Shown here one piece after another: positions 27,066 to 37,415 of a stretch of 64,000 nt of DNA. This stretch comes from Chitinophaga silvisoli (GTDB taxonomy: Bacteria; Bacteroidota; Bacteroidia; Chitinophagales; Chitinophagaceae). Numbering within the stretch: the first letter of the stretch is position 1; every line of letters begins with the position of its first letter. The DNA is taken from contig NZ_QTJV01000002.1 of the NCBI RefSeq assembly GCF_003412465.1, positions 434,001-498,000 on the forward strand, read 5' to 3'. The notes under the pieces were generated by a model. That model was not told the origin of the DNA. It ran no database searches and was given only the letters and a program-made list of their open reading frames with translations. A program made the position numbers and the translations under genes.

Positions 27066-28874
27066 ATGACAGCAGCGGAGTTTTCACAGATATCACATAC
27101 CATTCCCCTTCAACCCGGTATTTACAAATACTATAGCGAGGGTGGCGAGCTCCTGTACGTGGGAAAAGCGAAAAGCCTGCGTAAACGGGTGAGCTCTTAT
27201 TTTGTAAAGAATCACGATAGTTTTAAAACCAGGAAGCTGGTTGAACATATTCATCATATTGAGTTTACCATCGTCGGCTCCGAACAGGATGCCTTCCTGC
27301 TGGAAAACTCACTGATTAAACAATTTCAGCCCAAATTTAATATCAACCTCAAGGATGATAAAACCTATCCTTATCTGGTGATCAAACATGAGGCATTTCC
27401 GAGGGTCTTTTTTACCCGGAATGTCATTAAGGATGGATCGGAATACCTGGGACCATACACTTCCGTATGGAGAGTAAAAGAACTGATGGAGGTGATCAAG
27501 TCCAATATTCCTTTACGTACCTGTAACCTGAACCTTTCCCCGCAGAATATCGCCAAAGGCAAATACAAGGTTTGCCTCGAATATCACCTGGGTAATTGTA
27601 AGGGGCCCTGCGAAGGTTTGCAGACAGAAGAAGATTACAGGGAAGGTTTATCGCAGGTAAAGAATATCCTGAAGGGCAATCTCTCACCGATCTTACAACA
27701 TTTCCGTTTGCTCATGTCGGAGTATGCCATGAACATGGAGTTTGAGAAGGCGGAGATGATGCGTAAAAAGATTGAAAAACTACAGGAGTACCAATCCAAA
27801 TCTACCATTGTGAATACAAAGGTGGGCAATGTAGATGTCTTCTCTATTATCAGTGAAGGCAACCATGCCTACGTGAACTATCTGCGTGTATTGAATGGTA
27901 CTATTGCAGATACAAAAACTGTCACACTCGAGAAGAAACTGGAAGAAGAGAATGAGGAAGTATTGGCGTATGCGGTGAGCTACCTGAGAGATGCATTTAA
28001 GAGTGTAACGAAAGAGATCATTGTGCCGATTGAAATAGAATACCCTGAGGAGCAGGTAATAGTTACTGTACCGAAGGGAGGTGATAAGAAGAAATTGCTG
28101 GAGCTCTCGGAGAAGAATGTGGATTACTTCAAGGAGGAACTACACCGTAAGAAAATCCTGCACCTGGAGGGGAAGAGTGATATGGAGAAGAAGAAGGTAT
28201 TGTACCAGTTGCAGGCAGATCTTGAGCTGGTGGAGTTGCCCACGCATATAGAGTGTTTCGATAACTCGAACTTCCAGGGAGCGTATCCCGTGTCCGCCTG
28301 CGTGGTATTCAAAGATGGTGTAGCGTCTAAAAAAGACTATCGTCATTTTAATGTGAAGACGGTGGAAGGGATCAATGACTTTGCTTCGATGAAGGAAGTG
28401 GTATATCGCCGTTACAGCCGTTTACTGGCCGAACAACAGCCATTGCCACAACTGGTAATTATAGATGGTGGTAAAGGGCAGTTAGGGGCAGCAATGGAAA
28501 GTATCAGGGCATTGGACCTTGTGGGTAGTATGACGGTGGTAGGTTTGGCCAAGAATGAGGAAGAGATTTTCTTTCCGGGAGACAAGGATAGTATCAAATT
28601 GCCCTATGATAGTGAGAGCCTGAAACTGATAAGAAGGGTACGTGACGAGGTGCATAGATTTGGCATTACTTTCCACCGGAACAAGCGAAGTAAAGGAACG
28701 TTCAAGAATGAGCTGGAGGGTATAAAGGGGATAGGGGAGAATACGGCTACGCAATTGTTGAAAACGTTCAGATCAGTGGCGAAGATTAAGTTGCTTACGG
28801 AGGATGACCTGGTAAAGGAAGTAGGGGCGGCGAAGGCGAAATTGATTTATAATTATTTCCATCCCAAAGAATAA
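27066..28874 (+). CDS. uvrC: Excinuclease ABC subunit C
   Basis: 602 aa. N-terminal GIY-YIG nuclease (GIYKYYSEGGELLYVGKAKS, then LRKRVSSYF), a Cys-containing segment (RTCNLNL...CLEYHLGNCKGPCEG), UVR domain (YAMNMEFEKAEMMRKKIEKL), the RNase H-like C-terminal nuclease (IECFDNSNFQGAYPVSACVV, LVIIDGGKGQLGAAMESI) and helix-hairpin-helix motifs at the end (LEGIKGIGENTATQLLKTF). Makes both incisions in nucleotide excision repair with UvrAB. Followed by a strong terminator, convergent with the gld operon. Confidence 0.97.
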   Translation: MTAAEFSQISHTIPLQPGIYKYYSEGGELLYVGKAKSLRKRVSSYFVKNHDSFKTRKLVEHIHHIEFTIVGSEQDAFLLENSLIKQFQPKFNINLKDDKTYPYLVIKHEAFPRVFFTRNVIKDGSEYLGPYTSVWRVKELMEVIKSNIPLRTCNLNLSPQNIAKGKYKVCLEYHLGNCKGPCEGLQTEEDYREGLSQVKNILKGNLSPILQHFRLLMSEYAMNMEFEKAEMMRKKIEKLQEYQSKSTIVNTKVGNVDVFSIISEGNHAYVNYLRVLNGTIADTKTVTLEKKLEEENEEVLAYAVSYLRDAFKSVTKEIIVPIEIEYPEEQVIVTVPKGGDKKKLLELSEKNVDYFKEELHRKKILHLEGKSDMEKKKVLYQLQADLELVELPTHIECFDNSNFQGAYPVSACVVFKDGVASKKDYRHFNVKTVEGINDFASMKEVVYRRYSRLLAEQQPLPQLVIIDGGKGQLGAAMESIRALDLVGSMTVVGLAKNEEEIFFPGDKDSIKLPYDSESLKLIRRVRDEVHRFGITFHRNKRSKGTFKNELEGIKGIGENTATQLLKTFRSVAKIKLLTEDDLVKEVGAAKAKLIYNYFHPKE

Positions 28875-28878
28875 GACC

Positions 28879-28913
28879 AAGCCCGGATCTTTTCAGGATC
28901 CGGGCTTTGTTTT
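28879..28913 (+). terminator. Terminator of uvrC
   Basis: AAGCCCGGATC (28879-28889) and GATCCGGGCTT (28897-28907) form an 11-bp stem, followed by TGTTTT. Confidence 0.85.
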
Positions 28914-28957
28914 AAAAAGGAAAGGGTGTCTTGTACAAGACACCCTTTCCTTTTTAA
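28912..28957 (-). terminator. Perfect 46-bp palindrome, terminator of the gldKLMN operon
   Basis: Half-site TTAAAAAGGAAAGGGTGTC then TTGT is followed without spacer by its exact reverse complement, with A and T runs at both ends. It lies 23 bp beyond the stop of gldN and can also stop read-through from uvrC. Confidence 0.88.
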
Positions 28958-28979
28958 TTCTTTTATCTGCGAGCAGTTA

Positions 28980-30011
28980 TTAATACTGCCACATATCCTG
29001 TTCTTTGTTGAAGATTTTATCCTTCACAGCCTGACCTTCCAACAATCTCATAGTACCGTCTTTGATGTAATCTTTAATCTCGCGGTTATAAGTATTGTTT
29101 TCTTTGGTAATGAAGCTGGTGAAGAAGCGCATTTCGAACAGATCTTCCCAACTCATAGTAGCCGCATCGTTATTCTGGTTGTATACATCGTATTTAGCCA
29201 GGATAGGACGCATATCAGGATAGTACACCCAGAACAGCGGGATAGCTGCACGGAAGGAACCATCTTCGTTCATACGTGATACCATTGGAGCGATACCGAG
29301 GATACGAACTTTCAGCTGGGACGCTTCCTTGTCGAATACCCAGATTTCTTTGATCTTGTACTGTACTACAGTACGTGGATCGAATTCGTCGCGGGTAGTT
29401 ACCATCTTTTCTTCGCCTGTTACAGGGTCGATACTACGGATGGTTTTTTCTTCGCCGCTCAGTTTATTCTGGATTTCCTCGTAAGCAATAGGAGTAGTGA
29501 ACCTGTCGTCGATAGCACTGAAGGCTTCTACTTCTTTGCTCTTGATAGCATTGAGCAGGATATTAATGAACAGCTGGCTTGTACCATTTTCATCCTCAAC
29601 ATTGTACTGGAAAGGAAGGTTCATCTTTTCGCGGGTATCTATCACCTGCCAGATCTTCTTTTCCCAGAATTCATCATCTGAGCGAATGTGATCGTAGGCA
29701 ATAGGTGTGCGGTCTTTGATGAAGTTCTTTTCAGAAATACCATCGATACGCTGTGATTTACGCGGTGTATCTACCGGTATACCGATACCATCAGGGCGCA
29801 ATGAAGCACCTGGGGTTGGTGGAGGGGGCGGTGGCGGCGCAACGCTGTTACCTGTAGCAGGATTTACTACGGAAGCATCCTGGGTAGCTGCATCGGGAGT
29901 CGCCGGTTTACGACGTGTACCTCCACGGCGTTGTGCATCAGCCTGAGATGCCAGCAGGATCACCAGCATGAGGGAACACCAACCAATTTTGTTAAGGATG
30001 ACTGCTCGCAT
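28980..30011 (-). CDS. gldN: Type IX secretion/gliding motility protein GldN (PorN)
   Basis: 343 aa. Signal peptide (ending QADAQ), a low-complexity Pro-rich segment (APPPPPPPTPG, about 58-68), then the GldN domain: EKNFIKDRTPIAYDHIRSDD, EFWEKKIWQVIDTREKMNLP, IKEIWVFDKEASQLKVRILG and MRPILAKYDVYNQNNDAA. GldN/PorN is periplasmic and forms rings with the lipoprotein GldK/PorK under the outer membrane, coupled to the GldLM motor. It follows gldM by 9 bp and ends the operon. Confidence 0.95.
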   Translation of the reverse strand: MRAVILNKIGWCSLMLVILLASQADAQRRGGTRRKPATPDAATQDASVVNPATGNSVAPPPPPPPTPGASLRPDGIGIPVDTPRKSQRIDGISEKNFIKDRTPIAYDHIRSDDEFWEKKIWQVIDTREKMNLPFQYNVEDENGTSQLFINILLNAIKSKEVEAFSAIDDRFTTPIAYEEIQNKLSGEEKTIRSIDPVTGEEKMVTTRDEFDPRTVVQYKIKEIWVFDKEASQLKVRILGIAPMVSRMNEDGSFRAAIPLFWVYYPDMRPILAKYDVYNQNNDAATMSWEDLFEMRFFTSFITKENNTYNREIKDYIKDGTMRLLEGQAVKDKIFNKEQDMWQY

Positions 30012-30020
30012 AGAACGTTA

Positions 30021-31553
30021 TTAGTTTATCTTGAAATTGATATTGCTCATATCTCTTACTTTACCATCCGGACCCTTTACGCGAACGTTATCGAAGTAAA
30101 CCTGGTCGCCTGGTTTCAGGCTACGGATAGCACCCATTACAGAGCTAGGGAAGTAAGCGGAATTTGCCTCACCTTCAACATAATCGCCGGAACGAGGTTG
30201 GATACCGATACGGTAGCTAACAACATCGTATTTTACACCGTCGAATACGAAGTCTTCCAGATCAGCACGCAGACCGCCCTGTACTTTGAACTCAGCAGCT
30301 TTCATAGATGGGCCTTTGCTCAGACCAACTTTCAGCACTGGGTCAGGGATGTATTTGATACGGAACTCTTTGGAACCTAAAGTTTTTACTTTACCATCAA
30401 TAGTAGCACTTACGGAGATTACTGCTTTACCTGGGCTGCTTACAGTTACACTGTATTCGCCGGTAGCTTTTTTCACCATAGAACCGCCAGAGATGCTAGC
30501 GCTAACTGCTTCACCTGGTACACCACCCGCAGATACTGAGATTGGGTTCTGTAAACCGATGTACAGTACGTTCATCTTATCAGCAGAGATAGAAGTGGTA
30601 GAAGCGCCTACGCTATAGGATTCGTTGAAAGGATATTCTTCAACTGCACCATTTGGTTTTCTCAGTCTTACAGTACCAGAGATTGTTTTATCACCGATAC
30701 CGGATACTGGCATTGTATATGTACCTAAACCTTCCTGAGCAGTGATAGTCTGACCATTTACTACGATCTCAGGATTTACAGTGCTGCTATAAGCACCTAC
30801 TGCGATTGAAGCTGTCAGGGTCTGACCTTCCATCAGGTTTTTAGAGTTCAGGGACACGAAAGGCCTGATCTTATCGAATGTGAAATCATTGGCGTGAATC
30901 TGTTTCAGCAGGTCGTCAATAACTTCAGACTCAGAGTTTTTGATATCGTTCTGGAACTTACTAAGCAGTGTGATAGCTGCGATAGAAGGAACCATTTCGA
31001 AGTGGTAGCTGGTCCAGGTCTTGTTTTTAAGCGCGTGTCCTTTTCTTTCACCTACTACAATTTTCAGTGGGAAAGAACCTTCTTTGGCTGCTCTTTCTTT
31101 AGGATCGAAGTAAGAAAGTAATTTCTCACGAAGTTCCTTCAGACGTTTTTCCAGTTCAGGACCTTGTTTGCGATTTTCCATTACACGGGTAGGAGCATCC
31201 AGATCGGATTTACCTTTCATGTCTCCATGCTCGTCTAATCCACCGCTTTCTCTTGTAATGATAGCTTTCAGCGTATCGATGTAAACATACATCTCCTGGG
31301 AGAGCTTTTTTACTTCTTCGGCTTTGGCTTTCATCGGACCAGCTTTACCTGGATCCGATTCCATACTTTTTTGGAATTGATTGTATACTATATTGTTTTT
31401 CTCCGCAATCGCACCATTCGAGGTTTCGATGGAGGTATTTACTATATTAAATGCGTTCAATATCTCAGCAGAAACGTTCAATGCAAGCATGGCCGTCAAG
31501 ACCAAGTACATGATATTGATCATCTTCTGCCTGGGATCTTTAGGTAGTGCCAT
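30021..31553 (-). CDS. gldM: Type IX secretion/gliding motor protein GldM (PorM)
   Basis: 510 aa. An N-terminal cytoplasmic tail with one transmembrane helix (MALPKDPRQKMINIMYLVLT, then AMLALNVSAEILNAF) and four periplasmic domains (helical then beta-rich), for example LLKQIHANDFTFDKI and SKGPSMKAAEFKVQGG. With GldL it forms the proton-driven rotary motor that powers type IX secretion and gliding; its long periplasmic shaft contacts GldKN. It sits between gldL (57 bp) and gldN (9 bp). Confidence 0.96.
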   Translation of the reverse strand: MALPKDPRQKMINIMYLVLTAMLALNVSAEILNAFNIVNTSIETSNGAIAEKNNIVYNQFQKSMESDPGKAGPMKAKAEEVKKLSQEMYVYIDTLKAIITRESGGLDEHGDMKGKSDLDAPTRVMENRKQGPELEKRLKELREKLLSYFDPKERAAKEGSFPLKIVVGERKGHALKNKTWTSYHFEMVPSIAAITLLSKFQNDIKNSESEVIDDLLKQIHANDFTFDKIRPFVSLNSKNLMEGQTLTASIAVGAYSSTVNPEIVVNGQTITAQEGLGTYTMPVSGIGDKTISGTVRLRKPNGAVEEYPFNESYSVGASTTSISADKMNVLYIGLQNPISVSAGGVPGEAVSASISGGSMVKKATGEYSVTVSSPGKAVISVSATIDGKVKTLGSKEFRIKYIPDPVLKVGLSKGPSMKAAEFKVQGGLRADLEDFVFDGVKYDVVSYRIGIQPRSGDYVEGEANSAYFPSSVMGAIRSLKPGDQVYFDNVRVKGPDGKVRDMSNINFKIN

Positions 31554-31610
31554 AGTTTGTTTTCAGATTAAATGATTGTCTGTTGTTAATTCAAAAACTA
31601 TAAGCGTACC

Positions 31611-32360
31611 TTATCTTCCCTGCATAGCGCTGAGCATGTTACCGTAAACGGTGTTCAGATTGCTCAGATTTTTAGCGAGCTGGGAGATTTGATCCTGAGT
31701 TTTACGCGCGTCGTCTACGCTGCTGGTCATAGCTGAAGAAACTTTGAGCAGATTTCCGTAGAAATTGTTCATTGCCTTCAGGTGGTTGTTAGTGTCCTGG
31801 AGTTCCAGTTCATAGATAGCATTCAGAGAAGCCAGGTTTTTGGTCATACCCTGCATCTGCTCATGGAAGTTTCTGGTAGACTCAGAAGCACTGTTGAAAG
31901 AAGCAACAGCCGATGCTGCTGTAGTGTAAGCGTGAGCAACGTTAGTAATTGCGCTGGCAGCTTCCCTTGTTTTCTGGGTGTAGTCGCCTGTAGCCGCAAC
32001 AACGTCGCTAATGTCCCTCATCTTATCTACTGTGGTACCTAATTTCTGGAAGTTTTCGCTCAGGCGCTGCAGAGATACAGGAGTGATGTCAGCCTCTTCC
32101 AGCATTTTGTCCAGGCCAGCCAGTGCAGGGCTACCACCGGCAACAACAGAAACGTGTGTTTCGCCGTGATCTCCGCCACCACTATCTGGTACGAATGCAT
32201 ATACAAAGAAGATTAATGCCTCAGTGCTCAAACCAACGATCAGGGCGATATCCGCGCCTGGCCAGTGTTGCAGTTTGAACAACGCTCCGATAATTACTAC
32301 TGATGCCGCGATACAAACAAAGAAATTAAGCCATTTCGATGTAGTAGGATTCATAGCCAT
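31611..32360 (-). CDS. gldL: Type IX secretion/gliding motor protein GldL (PorL)
   Basis: 249 aa. Two N-terminal transmembrane helices (WLNFFVCIAASVVIIGALF and IALIVGLSTEALIFFVYAF) separated by KLQHWPGAD, followed by a long cytoplasmic helical part with coiled-coil character (LSENFQKLGTTVDKMRDIS to the C-terminus). GldL pentamers surround two GldM helices and convert proton flow to torque. The second helix carries the conserved Glu (STEALIF). Confidence 0.95.
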   Translation of the reverse strand: MAMNPTTSKWLNFFVCIAASVVIIGALFKLQHWPGADIALIVGLSTEALIFFVYAFVPDSGGGDHGETHVSVVAGGSPALAGLDKMLEEADITPVSLQRLSENFQKLGTTVDKMRDISDVVAATGDYTQKTREAASAITNVAHAYTTAASAVASFNSASESTRNFHEQMQGMTKNLASLNAIYELELQDTNNHLKAMNNFYGNLLKVSSAMTSSVDDARKTQDQISQLAKNLSNLNTVYGNMLSAMQGR

Positions 32361-32613
32361 AGGTCAAAATTTACTGGTTAAAGTGTTAAAGGTTAAATTG
32401 TTGTTATGGAATAGTTGTTGCTCATCGATGATTTGCGGTTTCCCAACGTACATCATACGGTTTCTCATGTTGAACATATTTTAAGTTGTTTAACACACAC
32501 TACATGCCTGTCCCAAAGACACTCGGAAATAAATCCCCGGTACTGCTTCGATATTGCCTGCGTCCTTGCCCATCTATCCGTAATGCTGATTATACTATTG
32601 AATGCTGTCCAGA

Positions 32614-33894
32614 TTAATGGTGACCAAAATCATTTTTAGAACGGCTCAGGAATGCAATCGTACATCTGAATCCAATGTAAGACTTAGCACTATCCTGGTA
32701 TTCATAAGAGCGTGTACCTGTTTGAAGGAAATATCCGATATCTTTCCAGCTACCGCCTCTAACAGCTTTACGCTTCATTTTTGGTGGCGCATCATCTGAA
32801 ACGTCCATACGGAGATATGGGTTCATGTCAGAAGTGAAGGAGTAGGCATTCTCATAGAAAATATCCTGTGTCCATTCCGCTACGTTACCAGACATGTTGT
32901 ACAGTCCGTAATCGTTAGGCCAATAAGCGTCTGCTCTTACAGTGTAGAAACCACCATCTTCAGGATAGTTACCACGACCTGGTTTAAAGTTTGCCAGCAG
33001 ACAGCCCTTCTTGTTGCGGATATAATAACCACCCCATGGATAAGGAGATTGCTCTCTACCACCACGTGCAGCATATTCCCACTGTGCCTCGGAAGGTAAC
33101 TGGAATTTATCTTCAGTAAACAGATTCTTGGAGATACGGTAGTCTTCCCAGAACTTACTACGCCATTCAGCGAATGCGTTAGCCTGATGCCAGGTCACAC
33201 CTACTACCGGATAGTTGTCAAATGCCGGGTGCCAGAAGTACATTCTCGTCATAGGCTCGTTGTAAGCATAAGAGAAGTCTCTGATCCAACACAGGGTGTC
33301 AGGATAGATTGCTACGTCTTTCTTTACAATGAACTTAGAACGTGGCTTGTTTGCGTTCTCACGCAGCTTTGCCTGCTCCCAGTTAAATGTTTCTATATGA
33401 TACACCAGTTTATGTACGTCGAACTCTTTCCGGCCGTACAGGCGATCCTCCGGAGCATATGTCATCTGCTCCAGCTTATCCATGGTGCCTTTATCCTTGT
33501 AATTGATCTTCTGCTTCCAGTCGATCACATCCTCTCCACCATCACTCTTTACATGGCTCAGGAGAATGTGTGCGATAGAGTCTGTCACCCATTTTACGAA
33601 CTGACGATACTCGTTATTTGTAATCTCCGTTGCATCCATATAGAAGCCGGAAATGGAAATAGACTTGTTACGAGCAGTGTACGCATAGTTCAGATCCTCA
33701 TCGCTTGGTCCCATATGAAATGTACCTGAAGGTACATACACCATTCCATAGGGTACAGGAGGGAAATACTTCGGTCTGGGACTAACTCCAATCAGCTGTC
33801 CTTGTGCATTTTTGGGGGTTTTACTACCACCGCAGCTGGCTAGCAGGCTAACCAGCAATACTGCTAACAGACCACTTGAAAAATTAAGCTTCAT
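32614..33894 (-). CDS. gldK: Type IX secretion/gliding lipoprotein GldK (PorK), SUMF1 domain
   Basis: 426 aa from MKLNFSSGLL at 33894; an ATG five codons earlier is possible. Lipoprotein signal with lipobox LLASC. The body is a formylglycine-generating-enzyme (SUMF1) fold: YVPSGTFHMGPSDEDLNYAY, DATEITNNEYRQFVKWV, YPVVGVTWHQANAFAEWRSK, QLPSEAQWEYAARGG, NDYGLYNMSGNVAEWTQDIF and KRKAVRGGSWKD. In GldK the fold is structural, forming the outer-membrane-attached ring with GldN. It is first in gldKLMN, with a 253-bp gap before gldL in which no terminator was seen. Confidence 0.95.
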   Translation of the reverse strand: MKLNFSSGLLAVLLVSLLASCGGSKTPKNAQGQLIGVSPRPKYFPPVPYGMVYVPSGTFHMGPSDEDLNYAYTARNKSISISGFYMDATEITNNEYRQFVKWVTDSIAHILLSHVKSDGGEDVIDWKQKINYKDKGTMDKLEQMTYAPEDRLYGRKEFDVHKLVYHIETFNWEQAKLRENANKPRSKFIVKKDVAIYPDTLCWIRDFSYAYNEPMTRMYFWHPAFDNYPVVGVTWHQANAFAEWRSKFWEDYRISKNLFTEDKFQLPSEAQWEYAARGGREQSPYPWGGYYIRNKKGCLLANFKPGRGNYPEDGGFYTVRADAYWPNDYGLYNMSGNVAEWTQDIFYENAYSFTSDMNPYLRMDVSDDAPPKMKRKAVRGGSWKDIGYFLQTGTRSYEYQDSAKSYIGFRCTIAFLSRSKNDFGHH

Positions 33895-34387
33895 AAGGGT
33901 AGCTTTCATTGAAAATCATTTATTTCGATACAGCGACGCAATTACATTGGCCGAAATGAAACTGCTTGCCGTCGCTAAGTTCTGAAACATGGCCGAACGT
34001 CTTCCCGGACCTCCCGGTCTGACTGATAAGCCAACCAGCCATTCACATTTTTTGAATTTTAAATGACTCTAAAGCTGCTGATTTATAGACAACTCCAGAT
34101 ATAACTGGTTGTTCGCTTGTTGGTTTCTTTAATATCTTGCCCGATCAGGTCGTGTTCTCAGAATCAGCACTTTTACCCATCACTCACCCGTATTGAATCT
34201 TAAGTAAGATAACAAATGTAACGATTAATTTTAATCCGTAGTTAGTTTTTAGCCAACTTTTTCATTCGCTCATAGGACCGATGACAATTAAATTAAACGT
34301 ATTTTTTAACATTTTATTATATCTGACGAAAAATCCTTTTTACCGTTTCCTTTTTACAGAGATATGGTCATGCAAGATACATAAATA
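33895..34387. promoter_or_regulatory. Upstream region of the gldKLMN operon
   Basis: About 0.5 kb with no credible gene. The half away from gldK is AT-rich. On the minus strand TACATTTG (34213-34220) matches the -7 box TAnnTTTG but lacks a TTTG at -33. If it is the promoter, gldK has a leader of about 310 nt. No terminator was recognised for the DUF255 gene that ends at 34388. Confidence 0.35.
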
Positions 34388-36421
34388 TTATTTCAAATTA
34401 ATAATTTCATCTATATAATTAACAGGTTTAATGCAATGATAATCTTCGCAAACATAGATCAGCGTCTCATTCGCCCGCTCCCGGTGTGACAGTAAGGGTA
34501 TTTCAGGATTATCTTGCGTTGCTCCCAACAGTACTTTAAACGGAATATAATGTTTATTAGTATCCTCCATTTTCAACTTATAATCCGGCCCCACTATCGC
34601 AATTTCTTTCACTCCCTGCACCCGTTGTAATAACAATCCCGCCCAAACACCCAGGGATGTCGGATACCTCACCGTTGTCTGTGCCTGGCCAGCCTGCATT
34701 TTCATCGCCCTTTCTCCCCATTCCTTCTGGTCAAATACAATACCCAGATACCAAAGATTAGCAGCCATTATTGCATTGCCACTCGGGGTGGCCCCATCGT
34801 ATACTTCCTTTTTACGAACGATCACATCGGATTGACTCTCAACTGTATAAAAGCAATATACACCTGATTCGTCAGAAAAATGCTGCAACACGAAAGTTGT
34901 TAGCGAAAACGCCCTGTCCAGGTAAATTTTGTCTCCCGTTACCTCCTGCAGTGCGATCAGAGCCCTGATCAACCAGGCATAGTCATCCAGGAATGCCGGA
35001 TATTTTGCCTGCCCGTTTTTATAGGTATGGTAAAAGGACTCCTCACCATCTTTCCTGAAATGCGTCCAGCAAAAATCCATAGCCTTCAGCGCCATATTCC
35101 TGTAACTTCCTTCACCTGTGGCAGCAAAGGCTTTACAGCAGGCATGTATCATCAGGGCATTCCACCCTAATAAGAGCTTATCGTCCAGTCCCGGTCTTAC
35201 ACGTTGGCCTCTCACCTCCATCAGTTTGGCAAGGCCAATTGCCAGCTGTTCGCTCAGCTTAGATTCATCCAGCTGATGTTCAGCTGCAAAGGCAGACAAT
35301 GATTGTTTGATCCATAGGATATTCGTCTCCTCCCAGTTTCCTTCTTCACTGATATCGTAAAAGCGGCAGAATACATCCGCATCCTCCCCCAGTATTTCAT
35401 CTATCTCAGCCTTGCTCCAGGTATAAAACTTACCTTCCACGCCCTCTGAATCAGCATCCAGCGCAGCATAAAAGGCTCCTCCCGCATCCGTCATTTCCCT
35501 TTGTATAAAAGTCAGCGTTTCCGCTATTGTGATGGAATACAATGGATTACCTGTTAGCAGGTAGGCTTCACTCATTACATCTACCAGCAGGGCATTGTCA
35601 TACAACATTTTTTCAAAGTGTGGTGCCAGCCATTTAGCATCGGTACTATAACGGGCAAAGCCACCACCAGCCTGATCATAGATGCCTCCTTGTATCATTT
35701 TGTCCAGCGATAGCAGCGCCTGGTCCAGGGCTGTCTGATCACCGAAACTATGATAGTAGCGTAACAGGTATTGAATGATAAAAGTGCCGGGGAACTTTGG
35801 TGCATTTCCAAATCCTCCCCATTCTTTATCTGCCTGTTGCATTATGTTGCTGAAAATTATATCACATTGATTACGGGTGAATTGTTCTTCTTTTGGCAGC
35901 AGGTTGATAGTACTTCCAAATTTACTGGCTTGTGCCAGGTGATCCCGCATATTAATCGCTTGTGTCTCAATGTCTTCCCGTCTATTTTTGAAAGCGTCGG
36001 ACAAGGCGAGCAGTAGTTCCTGCCAGGAAGGGCGGTTATAGGCTTTCACAGGAGGGAAATAGGTACCTCCATAGAATGGCAGTCGCTCCGGGGTCAGGAA
36101 CATATTCAGGGGCCAGCCACCGGAACCGGTCATCGCCTGCAGGGCATCCATATAGATATGATCCAGGTCTGGTCTTTCCTCTCTGTCTATCTTAATATTA
36201 ATGAAGTGTTCGTTCATGATCCGCGCTGTTGCTTCGTTCTCAAAGCTTTCGCGTTCCATGACATGGCACCAGTGACAAGCAGCATAGCCGATGCTAACTA
36301 AAATTGGTTTATCTTCTGCTATTGCCCTTTGTAAAGCTTCATCACCCCAGGGGTACCACTCTACAGGATTGTGCGCATGCTGTAGCAGATACGGACTCGT
36401 CTCGTTAGATAGTTTGTTCAC
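34388..36421 (-). CDS. Thioredoxin-fold DUF255 protein (YyaL/spermatogenesis-associated 20 family)
   Basis: 677 aa. N-terminal thioredoxin-like domain opening [19 protein letters not shown] with the redox-like motif CHWC ([15 protein letters not shown]) and cis-Pro region [12 protein letters not shown], followed by an (alpha/alpha)6-barrel like those of GlcNAc epimerases and glycosidases ([39 protein letters not shown]). The family is nearly universal and its enzymatic role is not firmly established. It is preceded by the HemD terminator and has a -7 box (36450-36457). Confidence 0.92.
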   Translation of the reverse strand: MNKLSNETSPYLLQHAHNPVEWYPWGDEALQRAIAEDKPILVSIGYAACHWCHVMERESFENEATARIMNEHFINIKIDREERPDLDHIYMDALQAMTGSGGWPLNMFLTPERLPFYGGTYFPPVKAYNRPSWQELLLALSDAFKNRREDIETQAINMRDHLAQASKFGSTINLLPKEEQFTRNQCDIIFSNIMQQADKEWGGFGNAPKFPGTFIIQYLLRYYHSFGDQTALDQALLSLDKMIQGGIYDQAGGGFARYSTDAKWLAPHFEKMLYDNALLVDVMSEAYLLTGNPLYSITIAETLTFIQREMTDAGGAFYAALDADSEGVEGKFYTWSKAEIDEILGEDADVFCRFYDISEEGNWEETNILWIKQSLSAFAAEHQLDESKLSEQLAIGLAKLMEVRGQRVRPGLDDKLLLGWNALMIHACCKAFAATGEGSYRNMALKAMDFCWTHFRKDGEESFYHTYKNGQAKYPAFLDDYAWLIRALIALQEVTGDKIYLDRAFSLTTFVLQHFSDESGVYCFYTVESQSDVIVRKKEVYDGATPSGNAIMAANLWYLGIVFDQKEWGERAMKMQAGQAQTTVRYPTSLGVWAGLLLQRVQGVKEIAIVGPDYKLKMEDTNKHYIPFKVLLGATQDNPEIPLLSHRERANETLIYVCEDYHCIKPVNYIDEIINLK

Positions 36422-36449
36422 GGTTATGGTCTTCCAGTAATATCTTTTC

Positions 36450-36457
36450 CAAAAATA
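36450..36457 (-). promoter_or_regulatory. -7 promoter box of the DUF255 gene
   Basis: On the minus strand TATTTTTG matches TAnnTTTG and lies inside the T-run of the preceding terminator (36460-36483). A start near 36443 would give a 20-nt leader. Confidence 0.4.
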
Positions 36458-36459
36458 AG

Positions 36460-36483
36460 AAGGGACAGCGTATGCTGTCCCTT
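36460..36483 (-). terminator. Terminator of the HemD-like gene
   Basis: AAGGGACAGC (36460-36469) and GCTGTCCCTT (36474-36483) with a 4-nt loop, followed on the minus strand by CTTATTTTTGG. Confidence 0.85.
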
Positions 36484-36590
36484 AAGGTATATTAATTTCC
36501 TGTTTTTTTTACAGATTATTTTTTTATCTACCCTGATTAACAGATAGAAAGCTGTTTTTCCGGGTCAATTCTTCCTGAAATTAGGAGGAT

Positions 36591-37382
36591 TTATTTCTTG
36601 TTGGTAGTAGCCAGGTATTGTTCCAGGGCAGCTACCATAGAAGGAGCTTGTGGCGCGGGCGCTTTTACATCCAACCTGAGGCCAGCCTCTTCTACTGCAG
36701 CAGAAGTAGTAGGACCGAAGGCACCAATGTGGGTACCGTTCTGCTCAAACTTTGGCATATTTTCAAACAGGGATTTCACTCCATACGGGCTGAAGAATAC
36801 AATCATGTCGTAATCTGTGCCGGACAGTACTTCCTTTACATCGTTTGAAACGGTTTTGTAAAGGGTAGCCGTAGCGTATTCACATTTGTTGGCTTTAAGC
36901 CATTCTTCAATGTCTTTCCGCTGGCTGTCAGAACTGGGGAAGAGAAATTTCTCGTTGTCACGATGCTTGTTCATCACTTCCAGCAGGCTTTTGGTGGAAC
37001 CATCAGCCCCATAGAATACCTTACGCTTGCGGTAAAGGATGAATTTTTGGAGATACAACGCAATTGCTTCTGTAATGCAGAAATACTTGCAATCCTGCGA
37101 TACTTTGATTTTCATTTCTTCGCAAATGCGGAAGAAATGGTCTACAGCATTACGGCTCGTAAATATCACGGCTGTAAAAAGCTGTATGTCAATCTTCTGT
37201 TTCCTGAAATCTTTCGCGGACAGTCCCTCCACCCTTATAAACGGATAAAAATCCAACTTCACATTGAATTTTTTCGCTAGTTCAAAGTATGGTGATTTTT
37301 CTGTTTCAGGCTTAGGTTGGGAAATTAGAATTGACTGAATCTGTTTCGCTTGCAAATCTTTTTTTGGCCCGCCTTTAATCAT
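36591..37382 (-). CDS. hemD: Uroporphyrinogen-III synthase-type protein (HemD family)
   Basis: 263 aa. Two-domain HemD fold: ILISQPKPETEKSPYFELA, FTAVIFTSRNAVDHFFRICE, VFYGADGSTKSLLEVM, FLFPSSDSQRKDIEEWLKA, YDMIVFFSPYGVKSLFENMP and IGAFGPTTSAAVEEAGLRLD. HemD cyclises hydroxymethylbilane to uroporphyrinogen III in heme synthesis. Sequence conservation in this family is low, so the assignment rests on the pattern of short motifs. It follows the DUF4271 gene by 33 bp, a pairing common in Bacteroidota, and has its own terminator. Confidence 0.82.
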   Translation of the reverse strand: MIKGGPKKDLQAKQIQSILISQPKPETEKSPYFELAKKFNVKLDFYPFIRVEGLSAKDFRKQKIDIQLFTAVIFTSRNAVDHFFRICEEMKIKVSQDCKYFCITEAIALYLQKFILYRKRKVFYGADGSTKSLLEVMNKHRDNEKFLFPSSDSQRKDIEEWLKANKCEYATATLYKTVSNDVKEVLSGTDYDMIVFFSPYGVKSLFENMPKFEQNGTHIGAFGPTTSAAVEEAGLRLDVKAPAPQAPSMVAALEQYLATTNKK

Positions 37383-37415
37383 ACGTTTTTTTGCTCTTGT
37401 GTTAACAATAGGAGA

